Shown: positions 15,735 through 24,701, numbered from the stretch's first letter. The stretch: 64,000 bases of DNA from Mycolicibacterium tokaiense (GCF_010725885.1 NZ_AP022600.1:1240001-1304000); one strand, 5' to 3'. Made by a program: numbers and translations. Notes: generated by a model from the sequence alone, not told the origin.

Positions 15735-17657
15735 GTGACCCTGCGCAATCGGCACGCCGGTGTGCCGTTCACCGACTCCGACGCCCAGATTGCCGCGGCG
15801 CTGGAGGATGTGTCGATTCCCGCCCTGCTGCTGTCGTGTGTGCACATGAGCGGCGACCCGGGTCTGCTGGACGGCCCCTTGCGGCCCGCCGGCCTGTTCC
15901 TCAACGAGGTGCAGGGTTTCATGAGCGAGGACGCCTTGACAGCCGCCCGTGCACTGGCCCTGGACATCATCTGCGACTACCGCGACCGCGGCTGCCCCGA
16001 ACCCGCGCCGGTGTCACCCGAGGTACTCAAGCAGATGATGGACTGGCTGGTGTGCGAGGAGGTCTCGCCCGAGTACGTACCCATGCTGCTCGAGGAAATG
16101 GAACTCGACGGCCGCGACCAGCGGAACACCGCTCTCGCGAGCAATGCCGCCGATCGAGCCGGTTTCCCTGTGGTCGTCATCGGCGCGGGACAATCCGGGC
16201 TGCTGGCCGCCATCCGGCTGCAGCAGGCCGGCATCCCGTACACCGTCCTGGAGAAGAACCCCGGTGTCGGTGGAACATGGTGGGAGAACACCTATCCCGG
16301 CGCACGGGTGGATGTCGGCAACCACTTCTACTGCTACAGCTTCGAGCCCGACGATCACTGGACGGAGTTCTTCGCGCGCCAGCCCGAGCTGCAGTCGTAC
16401 TTCCAGACGGTGATGGACCGCCACGGTGTCGCCGACCATATCCGGTTCGGCACCACGGTGACGCACGCGGAGTGGGAGGACACCACGTCGACGTGGGCCG
16501 TCCACCTGGACACCGGCGAGGTGCTCCGGGCCCGTGCGCTGATCAGCGCGGTGGGACAACTGAACTCTCCGCACGTGCCCGGGTTCGACGGCGCGGACAC
16601 CTTCGCCGGCCCGGCCTTTCACACCGCCCGCTGGGACCACGGCGTCGACCTGGCCGGCAAGGACGTCGTGATGATCGGCGCGGGCGCGTCCGGCTTCCAG
16701 GTGGCCCCGGCCATCGCCGAACAGGTGGGCCACCTCACCGTCTTCCAGCGCACCGCGCAGTGGATGTTCCCCAATCCGAATTACCACGCCCCCGTCGGGC
16801 CCGGTGTCAGATGGGCGTTGCGGCACTTGCCTTTTTACGGCCGCTGGTACCGATTCCTGATCTTCTGGCCGGGCTGCGACACCGGGCTGGCCGCCGCCAA
16901 GGTGGACCCGGACTGGCCTGATCAGCAGACCGCGGTCAGCGCGGTCAACGACATGGCCCGGATGATGTTCACCGAGTGGATCACCAGTCAACTCCCCGAC
17001 GATCCCGACCTGCAGGCCAAGGTGATCCCCGATTACCCGGCCACCGGTAAGCGCACCCTGCAGGACAACGGCAGCTGGTTGCGCACACTGACCCGTGACA
17101 ACGTGGAGCTGGTCCGCGGCGCGGTTGCCCGGATCGATCACGACGCCGTGGTGGCTGCCGACGGCACCCGCCACCACGCAGACGTCCTGATCTACGCCAC
17201 CGGTTTTCGCGTCAACGACATGCTGTCCTCACTGAGCATCAAGGGCCGCAACGGGATCGAACTCCACGACTTCTGGGGCAGCAGGCCGGCGGCCTACCTG
17301 GGTATGACGGTGCCCGGCTTCCCGAACTTCTTCTGCCTTTACGGTCCCGGCACCAACCTGGCCAGCGGTGGCAGCCTGATCTTCCACTCGGAATGCGAGA
17401 TCCGCTACATCATGGGCTGTCTCGACCTCCTGGTGGCGTCCGGGTCACGTCGCATGGAACCCCGGCAGGACCGCTACGACGACTGGTACCGGCGCTGTCA
17501 GGAGGAGCTCGCCACGCTGGTGTGGTCACACCCGGCCATCAAGCACAGCTTCTACAAGGACGACGCCGGCCTGGTGCACTCACTGAGCCCGTGGCGACTG
17601 GTGGACTACTGGACCTGGACCCGCACCCCGGATGCGGCCGACTACATCCTCGAGTGA
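15735..17657 (+). CDS. Flavin-dependent Baeyer-Villiger-type monooxygenase
   Basis: 640 residues, the same size as 4-hydroxyacetophenone monooxygenase, including its N-terminal helical extension of about 140 residues. FAD motif VVVIGAGQSGLLAAIRLQQA (about 147-166) is followed by GGTWWENTYPGARVD. The Baeyer-Villiger fingerprint FxGxxxHxxxW is present as FAGPAFHTARW, and the NADPH motif is MIGAGASGFQVAPAIAEQ. It should insert oxygen into a ketone using NADPH and O2. The start is a GTG at 15735, 7 bases after TAGCGT (15,722-15,727), suggesting a leaderless mRNA. The alcohol dehydrogenase gene follows after 10 bases and could supply the ketone. Confidence 0.92.
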   Translation: MTLRNRHAGVPFTDSDAQIAAALEDVSIPALLLSCVHMSGDPGLLDGPLRPAGLFLNEVQGFMSEDALTAARALALDIICDYRDRGCPEPAPVSPEVLKQMMDWLVCEEVSPEYVPMLLEEMELDGRDQRNTALASNAADRAGFPVVVIGAGQSGLLAAIRLQQAGIPYTVLEKNPGVGGTWWENTYPGARVDVGNHFYCYSFEPDDHWTEFFARQPELQSYFQTVMDRHGVADHIRFGTTVTHAEWEDTTSTWAVHLDTGEVLRARALISAVGQLNSPHVPGFDGADTFAGPAFHTARWDHGVDLAGKDVVMIGAGASGFQVAPAIAEQVGHLTVFQRTAQWMFPNPNYHAPVGPGVRWALRHLPFYGRWYRFLIFWPGCDTGLAAAKVDPDWPDQQTAVSAVNDMARMMFTEWITSQLPDDPDLQAKVIPDYPATGKRTLQDNGSWLRTLTRDNVELVRGAVARIDHDAVVAADGTRHHADVLIYATGFRVNDMLSSLSIKGRNGIELHDFWGSRPAAYLGMTVPGFPNFFCLYGPGTNLASGGSLIFHSECEIRYIMGCLDLLVASGSRRMEPRQDRYDDWYRRCQEELATLVWSHPAIKHSFYKDDAGLVHSLSPWRLVDYWTWTRTPDAADYILE

Positions 17658-17667
17658 AGGTGGTGTG

Positions 17668-18696
17668 ATGCGCTCTGTGCTGATAGAGGCACCCGGGAAG
17701 ATCGTCGTGGAGACGGTGCCCGACCCCACGCTGCCCGGACCCGACGGGGCTGTGGTGGCGGTGCAGACCACCGCCATCTGCGGGTCCGACCTGCACTTCT
17801 ACGAGGGTGATTATCCACTGGCACAACCGGTTCCACTGGGACACGAGGCGGTGGGCACCGTTGTCGAGGTGGGCCCCGCAGTACGGTCGGTGCGCACCGG
17901 CGACCGGGTGCTGGTGTCGTCGGTGGCCGGGTGCGGGGCCTGCGCCGGGTGCGCGACCGCCGACCCCGTCACCTGCGTGTCCGGACCCCGGATCTTCGGC
18001 TCAGGCGCGCTGGGGGGCGCCCAGTCGGAGTTCCTGGCCGTACCCGCAGCCGACTTCCAGCTGCTGCGCATCCCGGACGGGATCGACACCGAGACCGCGC
18101 TGCTGCTCACCGACAACCTGGCCACCGGGTGGGCCGGCGCGCAGCGCGCCGACATCCCGGCGGGCGGCACGGTGGCGGTCCTCGGCCTCGGTGCGGTCGG
18201 ACTGTGCGCGGTGCGCAGTGCCATCGCGGCGGGCGCGGGCACCGTGTTCGCCGTGGACCCGGTGCCCGGACGTCGTGATCGCGCGGCCCGCTGCGGCGCC
18301 ACCCCGGTGGAACCGTCCGCAGCCGCCGCGGCGGTGTTCGAGGCCACCGGCGGTCGAGCCGCGGCCTCGGTGATCGACGCGGTGGGCAACGACACCACGA
18401 TGACCGCGGCGCTGAACCTGGTCCGCGCCGGCGGCACGGTGTCGGTGATCGGGGTACACGACCTGAACCCGTTCCCGTTCCCGGCATTGGTGAGCCTGGT
18501 GCGCAGCGTGACGTTGCGAATGACGACCGCGCCGGTGCAACGCACCTGGCCGGAGCTCATTCCGATGATCAACGCCGGACGACTGGACACCGCCGGGATC
18601 TTCACCGACACACGACCGCTCGGTGACGCGCCGGCGGCCTACGCCGCCGTGGCCGCCCGCAGTGCAGACTGCCTGAAGATCGCCCTCACCATCTAG
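17668..18696 (+). CDS. Zinc-dependent alcohol dehydrogenase (MDR family)
   Basis: 342 residues. Catalytic zinc ligands are visible in TAICGSDLHFYEGD (Cys38) and PLGHEAVGTVVEVGP (His59/Glu60). Four structural-zinc cysteines lie in the GCGACAGCATADPVTCV segment. The NAD(P) fold has VAVLGLGAVGLCAVRSA near residue 170. The start at 17668 has GAAGGTGG upstream. It probably interconverts a secondary alcohol and ketone for the adjoining Baeyer-Villiger-type enzyme. Substrate is not known. Confidence 0.92.
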   Translation: MRSVLIEAPGKIVVETVPDPTLPGPDGAVVAVQTTAICGSDLHFYEGDYPLAQPVPLGHEAVGTVVEVGPAVRSVRTGDRVLVSSVAGCGACAGCATADPVTCVSGPRIFGSGALGGAQSEFLAVPAADFQLLRIPDGIDTETALLLTDNLATGWAGAQRADIPAGGTVAVLGLGAVGLCAVRSAIAAGAGTVFAVDPVPGRRDRAARCGATPVEPSAAAAAVFEATGGRAAASVIDAVGNDTTMTAALNLVRAGGTVSVIGVHDLNPFPFPALVSLVRSVTLRMTTAPVQRTWPELIPMINAGRLDTAGIFTDTRPLGDAPAAYAAVAARSADCLKIALTI

Positions 18697-18708
18697 GCCG
18701 AGCAGCGG

Positions 18709-19008
18709 TCAGGCGGTGGGGTCGTCCTCGTCCACGATGTCGTAGAAGGACTCGCCGTCCTCCGGGGTGCCGTCGATCTGGCCACCGGTGCGCCGCGCGG
18801 GTCGGGCCTGTTCGTCAGCCCCGGTCAGTACGTCAGGCACTTCCTCGGCGAGGCGCTCGTCGAGTGACTCCTCCTCCTTGACCTCGATCCACTCCTCAGG
18901 AGGATCGGCCACGGTGTCGCCGTCGTTGTTGCGCACCTCATCGGAGTCCAGGGACTCGCTGGGGCTCAGCGTCTGCTCGGGCCCGCCGTCGTCGTCGTAA
19001 TCACCCAC
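18709..19008 (-). CDS. DUF5709 small acidic protein
   Basis: 99 residues, strongly acidic and without hydrophobic segments (GDYDDDGGPEQTLSPSES; GDTVADPPEEWIEVKEEES; SFYDIVDEDDPTA). The pattern matches the conserved actinobacterial DUF5709 family, of unknown function and probably intrinsically disordered. The start is taken as the GTG at 19008; a GTG at 19014 and the ATG at 19041 are alternatives. It is convergent with the alcohol dehydrogenase and divergent from the AurF-like gene. Confidence 0.75.
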   Translation of the reverse strand: MGDYDDDGGPEQTLSPSESLDSDEVRNNDGDTVADPPEEWIEVKEEESLDERLAEEVPDVLTGADEQARPARRTGGQIDGTPEDGESFYDIVDEDDPTA

Positions 19009-19077
19009 GCGCACGAGTCTGCCCCATTCCGTACATCGCAAAACCGACGGGACTGGAAGTATCCGGTACCGCAGGTA

Positions 19078-19107
19078 TTGACTAAGCGCCGCCCTGGTCC
19101 CTACCGT
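19078..19107 (+). promoter_or_regulatory. Predicted leaderless promoter of the AurF-like gene
   Basis: TTGACT (19,078-19,083) and TACCGT (19,102-19,107) are 18 bases apart, and the ATG at 19,114 is at the expected start of transcription, 7 bases after the -10 box. No Shine-Dalgarno sequence intervenes. Confidence 0.6.
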
Positions 19108-19113
19108 GGGTTC

Positions 19114-20022
19114 ATGGTTGCGCCGACTACCCCGGGGCCCACGTCCCCGAGCCGCGAGGATTTCGCCGACCGCCTCTTGAAAGGCTCGGTGAAGAAGTCC
19201 TACGAGCCGGCGGTGGACATCGACTGGGACGCTCCCCTGGACCCGGACAAGTTCTTCCTGCCGCCCCAGGTCGTCACGCTGTACGGCACCCCCGAGTGGG
19301 ACGCCCTGACTCGCGCCCAGCAGATCGAACTGTCCCGCCAGGAATTGGTGAACATCCTGTCGGCGGGGATCTGGTTCGAGAACATCCTCAATCAGGCCCT
19401 ACTGCGCGACCTGATGCACAAGAACCCCACTGCCAGCGCCACGCACTACGCGCTCACCGAGTTGGGCGACGAGACCCGGCACATGGTGATGTTCGGCAAG
19501 ACGATCGCCCGGGTCGGCGGGATTCCGGTGCGGCCCAAGCTGTTCCAGCGAATCATCATCAACACGCTGCCGCTGACCTTTCGCGGCAGCGTGCTCTGGG
19601 CGGCGGCACTGGTGGGCGAGGAGATCTTCGACGCCCTGCAGCGTCAGATCATGGAAGATCCCGATCTGCAGCCCATCGTGCAACGCCTCATGCGTATCCA
19701 CGTCACCGAGGAAGCCCGGCACATCCAGTTCGCACGCGACGGTCTGCGCAAGTCGGTCCCGAGCATGCCGCGATACCGGAAGGTGTTGCTGGCCAACGTG
19801 CACGGGCTCGGCGGCCCGTTCTACCGCATGCTGTTCACGCTGCCGGTCCAGTACCACCGCAGCGGGCTCGACGGCCGGCAGATGCGCACCGTGGCGCGGC
19901 GGAATCCGCATTTCCGGGCCATGTGCGTGACGTCGTTCGCCTCGTTGAACGCGTTCTTCGACGAGGTGCACCTCAACGGCCGGGTGGGTCGGCGGATGTG
20001 GCGGCGGGCCGGCTTCCTGTGA
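19114..20022 (+). CDS. AurF-like diiron oxygenase
   Basis: 302 residues of the ferritin-like diiron family related to p-aminobenzoate N-oxygenase AurF. Iron-ligand motifs are visible in order: a Glu in ELVNILSAGIWFENILNQ, ELGDETRHMVMFGKT (ExxH), VGEEIFDALQRQ, and IHVTEEARHIQFARDGL (second ExxH). It should activate O2 at a diiron centre; the substrate is unknown and mycobacterial homologues are often near FAD monooxygenases. Its stop overlaps the next GTG start (GTGA), so the DUF4873 protein is translationally coupled. Confidence 0.85.
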   Translation: MVAPTTPGPTSPSREDFADRLLKGSVKKSYEPAVDIDWDAPLDPDKFFLPPQVVTLYGTPEWDALTRAQQIELSRQELVNILSAGIWFENILNQALLRDLMHKNPTASATHYALTELGDETRHMVMFGKTIARVGGIPVRPKLFQRIIINTLPLTFRGSVLWAAALVGEEIFDALQRQIMEDPDLQPIVQRLMRIHVTEEARHIQFARDGLRKSVPSMPRYRKVLLANVHGLGGPFYRMLFTLPVQYHRSGLDGRQMRTVARRNPHFRAMCVTSFASLNAFFDEVHLNGRVGRRMWRRAGFL

Positions 20023-20621
20023 GCGCCGTGGTCCTGTGGAACGACGCCGACCAGGCTTCCTTCGACGAGGGCAGCCAAACGTGGACGGTGCTCACCGCCG
20101 ACGGCCGCACCGAAACAGCCCGAGTGGTCATCGACGCCCGACGGTCCCGCGACGCCACCGTTGCAGTGCACGGGATGCCGAACCATTTCCGCATCCCGGG
20201 TCCGGACGTGGAACGCCAGTCCCGGTTGGTGCAGCGGTGTCTGGACCTGTTCGAGCGCTCCGGCGCCACCCGGATCGAAGCGAAGTCCCGGGTGCTCGCC
20301 ACCCGCTGGCCACCGCTGCCGTTGGCCCAGCGGTTCCACCTCACCGGCGACGTTCCCGCCGGCGAGGACATCTACGACGGGCCGGCCACCGTGAACGGCA
20401 TCGTCGTGCGGGCCCGGCTGTCAGGGCATCTTGCCGCCATCGACGGGCGGTACCACTGGCGCGGCACTGTTTCCGGTGAGCTGCCCGCCGAGCTGCGCAA
20501 GGGCGGACGCGCGGTCACGCTGGCCGTGGACGGACGCGAGGTGCCCGCCCGCCTCACCGAGACCACTCCCTGGGGTGGCTACACGGTCGTCGGCGCCGGC
20601 GAGCCGCCGTTCACCCTGTAG
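20019..20621 (+). CDS. DUF4873 domain protein
   Basis: 200 residues from the GTG at 20019, overlapping the upstream stop by 4 bases. The C-terminal half (about 105-198: [49 protein letters not shown]) is the DUF4873 domain. In other mycobacterial proteins this domain is often attached to flavin monooxygenases. The first 45 residues (NDADQASFDEGSQTWTVLTA) look like the tail of such a flavoprotein, so this may be a shortened derivative. It probably partners the AurF-like enzyme. The 3' end overlaps the convergent enoyl-CoA hydratase by 11 bases. Confidence 0.75.
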   Translation: MSAVVLWNDADQASFDEGSQTWTVLTADGRTETARVVIDARRSRDATVAVHGMPNHFRIPGPDVERQSRLVQRCLDLFERSGATRIEAKSRVLATRWPPLPLAQRFHLTGDVPAGEDIYDGPATVNGIVVRARLSGHLAAIDGRYHWRGTVSGELPAELRKGGRAVTLAVDGREVPARLTETTPWGGYTVVGAGEPPFTL

Positions 20622-21405
20622 TTCTCCCGTCGCCGGCCGTCGGCCGCCACCGCGGTGCCCGGTTCTCCCGCCAGGCGGCGGCACCTTCGGCGGCGTCAGG
20701 GCCGTTCATCAGGATCACGTGGGCGGCGGTCTCCTCGGCAGCCACTTCGTCCGCAGTCAGGTCCGCCCACAACAACCGCTTGCTCAGCGCCACCGATGCC
20801 GGATTGGCCAGCAACGCCACCTCCCGGGCCATCGCCACCGCCGCGGGTAGCACCTCGGCAGCCGGCAGCGCGCGCGTGGCGATGCCGCGCTGGGCGGCCT
20901 CGGCACCGCTGAACGTGCGCCCCGTCAGCAGCACTTCGGCGGCCACCGCCAGCCCCACCGACCGCGTGAGCGTGAAGTGCACCGCGGCATCGCCGATGGT
21001 GCCGCGGCGCACCTGCGGCACGGCCAGCTGGGCGTCGGCACAGACCAGCCGGACATCACACTGCAGCGCCAGCGTGAGCCCGATGCCGATGGCGTGCCCG
21101 TTCACCGCGGCGATCACCAGCTTGCGCATCCGAAAGGCCGGCGGCTGCACCGGCGAGGCGCTGAAACCGGCGCCCGGAGCGGCGAAGGCACCGGAGCCCG
21201 CCGAGAGATCGGCGCCGGCGCAGAAGGCCCGCCCCGCGCCGGTCAGCACCACGGCCTTGATCGTTTCGTCGTGGTCGCAGCGAGCGTAGGCCGCCGACAG
21301 TGCCTGCCCGGTTTCGGTCGAGAACGCGTTCAAGCGATCCGCACCGTCGAGGGTGAGCACGGCGACGCCGGCGTCGTCGACCTCGACCCGCACCCCGGTG
21401 CCCAC
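20611..21405 (-). CDS. Enoyl-CoA hydratase/isomerase family protein
   Basis: 264 residues of the crotonase fold: [20 protein letters not shown], the oxyanion segment [17 protein letters not shown] (about 57-73) and [19 protein letters not shown] (about 103-121). At the first catalytic position the sequence is [15 protein letters not shown], where canonical hydratases have Glu in a GxxPE context, so true hydratase activity is uncertain. An isomerase or other crotonase activity is possible. The GTG at 21405 is the assumed start; a second GTG four codons later is possible. Confidence 0.87.
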   Translation of the reverse strand: MGTGVRVEVDDAGVAVLTLDGADRLNAFSTETGQALSAAYARCDHDETIKAVVLTGAGRAFCAGADLSAGSGAFAAPGAGFSASPVQPPAFRMRKLVIAAVNGHAIGIGLTLALQCDVRLVCADAQLAVPQVRRGTIGDAAVHFTLTRSVGLAVAAEVLLTGRTFSGAEAAQRGIATRALPAAEVLPAAVAMAREVALLANPASVALSKRLLWADLTADEVAAEETAAHVILMNGPDAAEGAAAWRENRAPRWRPTAGDGRTTG

Positions 21406-21462
21406 CCCTGTGGTCTATCACGACGCCGTGCCGAAATCGGGCCGGTACCGCAGACTGGGGCC

Positions 21463-22239
21463 ATGTTTTCACTGTCAGGGAAGTCAGTTCTGGTCACCGG
21501 CGGCAGCAAGGGCATCGGCAAGGGCATCGCCTCGGTGTTCGCCGAGGCCGGCGCCAACGTGGCGATCGCGGCACGCGGCACCGCCGGTCTGGACGCGTGC
21601 GTCGCGGAGTTGGGCACGCTGGGCCCCGGTACCGTCATCGGTGTGACCGCCGATGTGCGGCAACCGGATTCGTGTGCGGCCATGGCCGCCGCGGTGGTCG
21701 AGGCCTTCGGCGGCATCGACGTGCTGTGCGCCAACGCCGGGGTGTTCCCCGATGCTCCGCTGCAGACCATGACCCCCGAGCAGTTCGATGACGTCTTCGA
21801 TGTCAACGTCAAGGGCACCGTATTCAGTGTGCAGGCCTGCCTGGACGCCCTGACCGTCTCGGGCCGCGGCCGGGTGATCCTCACCTCGTCGATCACGGGG
21901 CCCATCACCGGCTTTCCCGGCTGGTCGCACTACGGCGCATCCAAGGCGGCGCAGTTGGGCTTCATGCGCACCGCGGCCATAGAGCTGGCCCCGCACAAGA
22001 TCACCGTCAACGCCGTGCTGCCGGGCAACATCTACACCGAGGGTCTGGCCGACCTCGGCGAGGACTACCTGGCGACCATGGCCCGCTCCATCCCGGCCGG
22101 GGCGCTGGGTACCCCGCAGGACATCGGCTACGCCGCAGCGTTCCTGGCCACCGATGAGGCCGGCTACATCACCGGCCAGTCGATCACCGTCGACGGCGGG
22201 CAGGTGCTGCCGGAATCACCGGAGGCCGTCACCCCCTGA
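21463..22239 (+). CDS. SDR-family oxidoreductase
   Basis: 258 residues, classical short-chain dehydrogenase. Cofactor motif [13 protein letters not shown] at 11-23, CANAGVF near 88, catalytic Ser in [11 protein letters not shown] and Tyr-Lys in [13 protein letters not shown] near 155-160, and [17 protein letters not shown] at the C-terminus. It is FabG-like in pattern and probably NADP-dependent. It starts at the ATG at 21463, divergent from the enoyl-CoA hydratase across 57 bases. The 3' end runs into a perfect stem-loop shared with the convergent ThDP-enzyme gene. Confidence 0.9.
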   Translation: MFSLSGKSVLVTGGSKGIGKGIASVFAEAGANVAIAARGTAGLDACVAELGTLGPGTVIGVTADVRQPDSCAAMAAAVVEAFGGIDVLCANAGVFPDAPLQTMTPEQFDDVFDVNVKGTVFSVQACLDALTVSGRGRVILTSSITGPITGFPGWSHYGASKAAQLGFMRTAAIELAPHKITVNAVLPGNIYTEGLADLGEDYLATMARSIPAGALGTPQDIGYAAAFLATDEAGYITGQSITVDGGQVLPESPEAVTP

Positions 22240-22246
22240 CCCCCTG

Positions 22247-22309
22247 CGTTGACACTGCGTCCACCGTGAAGAAGTGCGAGTGCGGCTCGCGGTGGACGCA
22301 GTGTCAACG
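22247..22309. repeat. Intergenic stem-loop, conserved-loop palindrome family, copy 1
   Basis: Two 23-nt arms (22,247-22,269 and 22,287-22,309) pair with one mismatch around a 17-nt loop AGAAGTGCGAGTGCGGC. It fills the gap between convergent stops at 22,239 and 22,304 and even covers the second stop codon, so it can act as a bidirectional terminator. A second copy with nearly the same loop but a different stem is at 53,155-53,213. Confidence 0.85.
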
Positions 22310-24577
22310 GGTTACGTCCAGGGCTGCCCGCACGATGCTGTCGGCGTCGATGCCGTGATGGCGGTACACGTCTTCGAGCGAGCCCACCTGCCCGAAACGG
22401 CTGACACCCAGCGCCATCGCGGGCACGTTGTTGATCCCGGCCAGGAACGACAGCGTGTGCGGGTGCCCGTCGAGCACCGTGACCATGGGTGCCGCCCGGT
22501 CGGCGGCAAAAGCCTGGTCCAGGATCCAGGTCGATCCCTCCCCCAGTCCCCGGCGGGCCTGCACGGCCTCGAACAGCTTGCCGGGACTGGTCACGCACAC
22601 CACGTCGGCGGCCACTCCCTGCTGCTCCAGACGCTCTGCGGCAACCAGGGTCTCGGTCATCAGTGCGCCCATGCCCACCAGCGTCACCGCGGGTTCGGCG
22701 GCCCGGCGCAGCAGGTAGGCACCCGCCACCACCTGACGGCGACGCCGTTCCCGGGCAGCCGGATCAGCGGGCACGTCGGCCAGCGTCTGGTTCACCGGGC
22801 GGGTGGACAACCGCAGATACGACGAGCTGCCATCGGTGCGGCCGAGCCGGGCGATGCAGGACAACAGGATCCACTCGACGTCGATGGCGAAGGCCGGCTC
22901 GTAACTGACACACCCGGGCTGCTCCAGCCCGATCGACGGCGTCTTGATGGACTGGTGCGCACCGCCTTCGGCGGCCAGGGTCACCCCCGACGGCGTGCCG
23001 ACCAGGATCGACTGGCCGCCGGCGTAGATGCCGTAAGACCAGGGCTCCAGGGCACGCTCCACAAACGGGTCGTAGAGCACCCCGATGGGAAAAAGCGGTT
23101 GGCCCCAGCGACTCCAGGTCGCGCCCAGTTCCCCGATCAGACCCACCAGATTGGTCTCGGCGATCCCGAGTTCCATGTGCTGCCCGGTGGGCCGTTCCCG
23201 CCAGTGCATGATGGTCTCGGCGTCGTCGTCGAACCAGTCGCGCCGCTCCGTCGGTGACCACACCCCGACCTTGTTCAGCCAGCCCGCCAGGTTGGTGGTG
23301 GAGCTGACGTCGGGGCTGACGGTCACCACCCGCGCCGCGGCGTCGGGCGCCTCCCGGGTGAGATCCAGCAGCGCCCGGCCCAGCGCCGCCTGGGTGGTGG
23401 ACGTCCCGGTGGGGGTGCGGCCGATGTCGGTCGGTACGGCCGGGGGCGGGGACGCGGTGATGGTGCTGCGGGTCAGCCGGTCTCGCGTCTCGGCGCACAG
23501 CTTGCCGGCGTCGGTCTCCGCCGCGAAGCGCTGCCAGGGTCGCTGCGGGTCCATGCCCAGTTGGGCGGCGAGGTCCTCGTACTGCGCAGGGGTGAGCAAC
23601 GACGAGTGGTTCTGCGGATGCCCCTGGGTCGGCAGGCTGTACCCCTTGATGGTGTAAGCCAGGATCACGGTGGGCCGGGTGTCGTCGATGCGGGCGAAGG
23701 TCTCACCGAGCAGGTCCATGTCATGGCCGCCCAGGTTGCGGATGGCGGCCAGCAGCGTGGTGTCGTCCAGATCGGCGATCAGCTCGGCCACCTCCGGGCC
23801 GTCGGGCAGCCGCCGGCGCAATTCGGCTGCATCGCAGCGCAACAACCGTTGGTACTCGGGGTTGGGCATCTCCACGATGCGGGTGCGCAGGTGCTCTCCC
23901 CCCGGCCGAGTGAACAGCTCTTCGAGCAGGCGCCCGAACTTGGCGGTGAGCACCTGCCAGCCGGCCGCGTCGAACATCCGCTCCAGCCGGTCGGCCGCGA
24001 TCCGGGGCACCACGCGGTCCAGCGACTGGCGGTTCATGTCCACGATCCAGACGATCTCGCCGAAGTCGGCCACCCCGGGATCGAGAATCGCCTCCCAGAC
24101 CGCGCCTTCGTCGAGTTCGGCATCCCCCACCAGTGAGTACTGCCTGCCCTCGCCTGCGTCCGGACCGAATCGGGTGTTGACGAAGCGCCGGGCCATCGCG
24201 CCCCAGATGGGTGCGGTGGCGCCGATTCCGACCGAGCCTGTCGAATAGTCAACGGGGTCGGGGTCTTTGGTGCGGCTGGGGTAGCTCTGCAGGCCGCCCA
24301 GCTGGCGCAGTGTGGTCAGGTAGGACTCGTCGAGTTCGCCGATCAGGTAGTTGATGGCGTGCAGCACGGGTGAGGCGTGGGGCTTGACCGACACCCGGTC
24401 ACCGGAGCGCAGGTGTTCGAACCACAGCGAGGTCATAATGGTGGCCATCGACGCCGAGGACGCCTGGTGCCCACCCACTTTCAGGCCCGAGGTGTTGGGC
24501 CGGACGTGGTTGGCGTGGTGGACCATCGCCGTCGAGAGCCACAGCACCCGCTGCTCGATCTCGGTCAGAGCATTCAT
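22304..24577 (-). CDS. AceE-like thiamine-diphosphate enzyme (pyruvate dehydrogenase E1/transketolase type)
   Basis: 757 residues related to homodimeric pyruvate dehydrogenase E1. The N-terminal third has GHQASSASMATIMTSLWFEH and YSTGSVGIGATAPIWGA. The ThDP motif is LVGDAELDEGAVWEA...VDMNRQSLDRVV, with GDA replacing the usual GDG. The middle has the transketolase pyrimidine-binding region (HMELGIAETNLVGLIGELG), then a C-terminal transketolase-like domain. The ATG at 24577 has AGGAGG at ideal spacing. There is no E2 or E3 gene nearby, so it may act on a different 2-oxoacid or as a stand-alone decarboxylase. It is divergent from an Lrp-type regulator. Confidence 0.85.
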   Translation of the reverse strand: MNALTEIEQRVLWLSTAMVHHANHVRPNTSGLKVGGHQASSASMATIMTSLWFEHLRSGDRVSVKPHASPVLHAINYLIGELDESYLTTLRQLGGLQSYPSRTKDPDPVDYSTGSVGIGATAPIWGAMARRFVNTRFGPDAGEGRQYSLVGDAELDEGAVWEAILDPGVADFGEIVWIVDMNRQSLDRVVPRIAADRLERMFDAAGWQVLTAKFGRLLEELFTRPGGEHLRTRIVEMPNPEYQRLLRCDAAELRRRLPDGPEVAELIADLDDTTLLAAIRNLGGHDMDLLGETFARIDDTRPTVILAYTIKGYSLPTQGHPQNHSSLLTPAQYEDLAAQLGMDPQRPWQRFAAETDAGKLCAETRDRLTRSTITASPPPAVPTDIGRTPTGTSTTQAALGRALLDLTREAPDAAARVVTVSPDVSSTTNLAGWLNKVGVWSPTERRDWFDDDAETIMHWRERPTGQHMELGIAETNLVGLIGELGATWSRWGQPLFPIGVLYDPFVERALEPWSYGIYAGGQSILVGTPSGVTLAAEGGAHQSIKTPSIGLEQPGCVSYEPAFAIDVEWILLSCIARLGRTDGSSSYLRLSTRPVNQTLADVPADPAARERRRRQVVAGAYLLRRAAEPAVTLVGMGALMTETLVAAERLEQQGVAADVVCVTSPGKLFEAVQARRGLGEGSTWILDQAFAADRAAPMVTVLDGHPHTLSFLAGINNVPAMALGVSRFGQVGSLEDVYRHHGIDADSIVRAALDVTR

Positions 24578-24588
24578 CGCGCACCTCC

Positions 24589-24666
24589 TGTGCATCGGTG
24601 CAACGATTGTCTGGCCTCGGCGCGGAAATGCGCAACGCTACCCGGCTATGCTGTGCAATCTGCACA
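24589..24666. promoter_or_regulatory. Lrp/AsnC-type operator sites between the divergent genes
   Basis: A perfect 15-bp palindrome TGTGCAATCTGCACA lies at 24,652-24,666, overlapping a TATGCT -10-like box of the regulator gene. A degenerate copy, TGTGCATCGGTGCAAC, lies at 24,589-24,604 over the ribosome-binding site of the AceE-like gene. One regulator could thus control both directions. Confidence 0.6.
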
Positions 24667-24701
24667 CCAACCGCGTGAACCAGGAGAAGGGAGCGGGCAC
24701 T

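Noticed and set aside
20611..20621. Frameshift or sequencing error at the overlapping gene ends
   Set aside because: Both reading frames are intact with good family matches to their ends; short convergent overlaps recur in this window.
22240..22310. Insertion-sequence remnant
   Set aside because: The inverted repeats are only about 23 bp around 17 bases and enclose no coding sequence; a hairpin element explains it.
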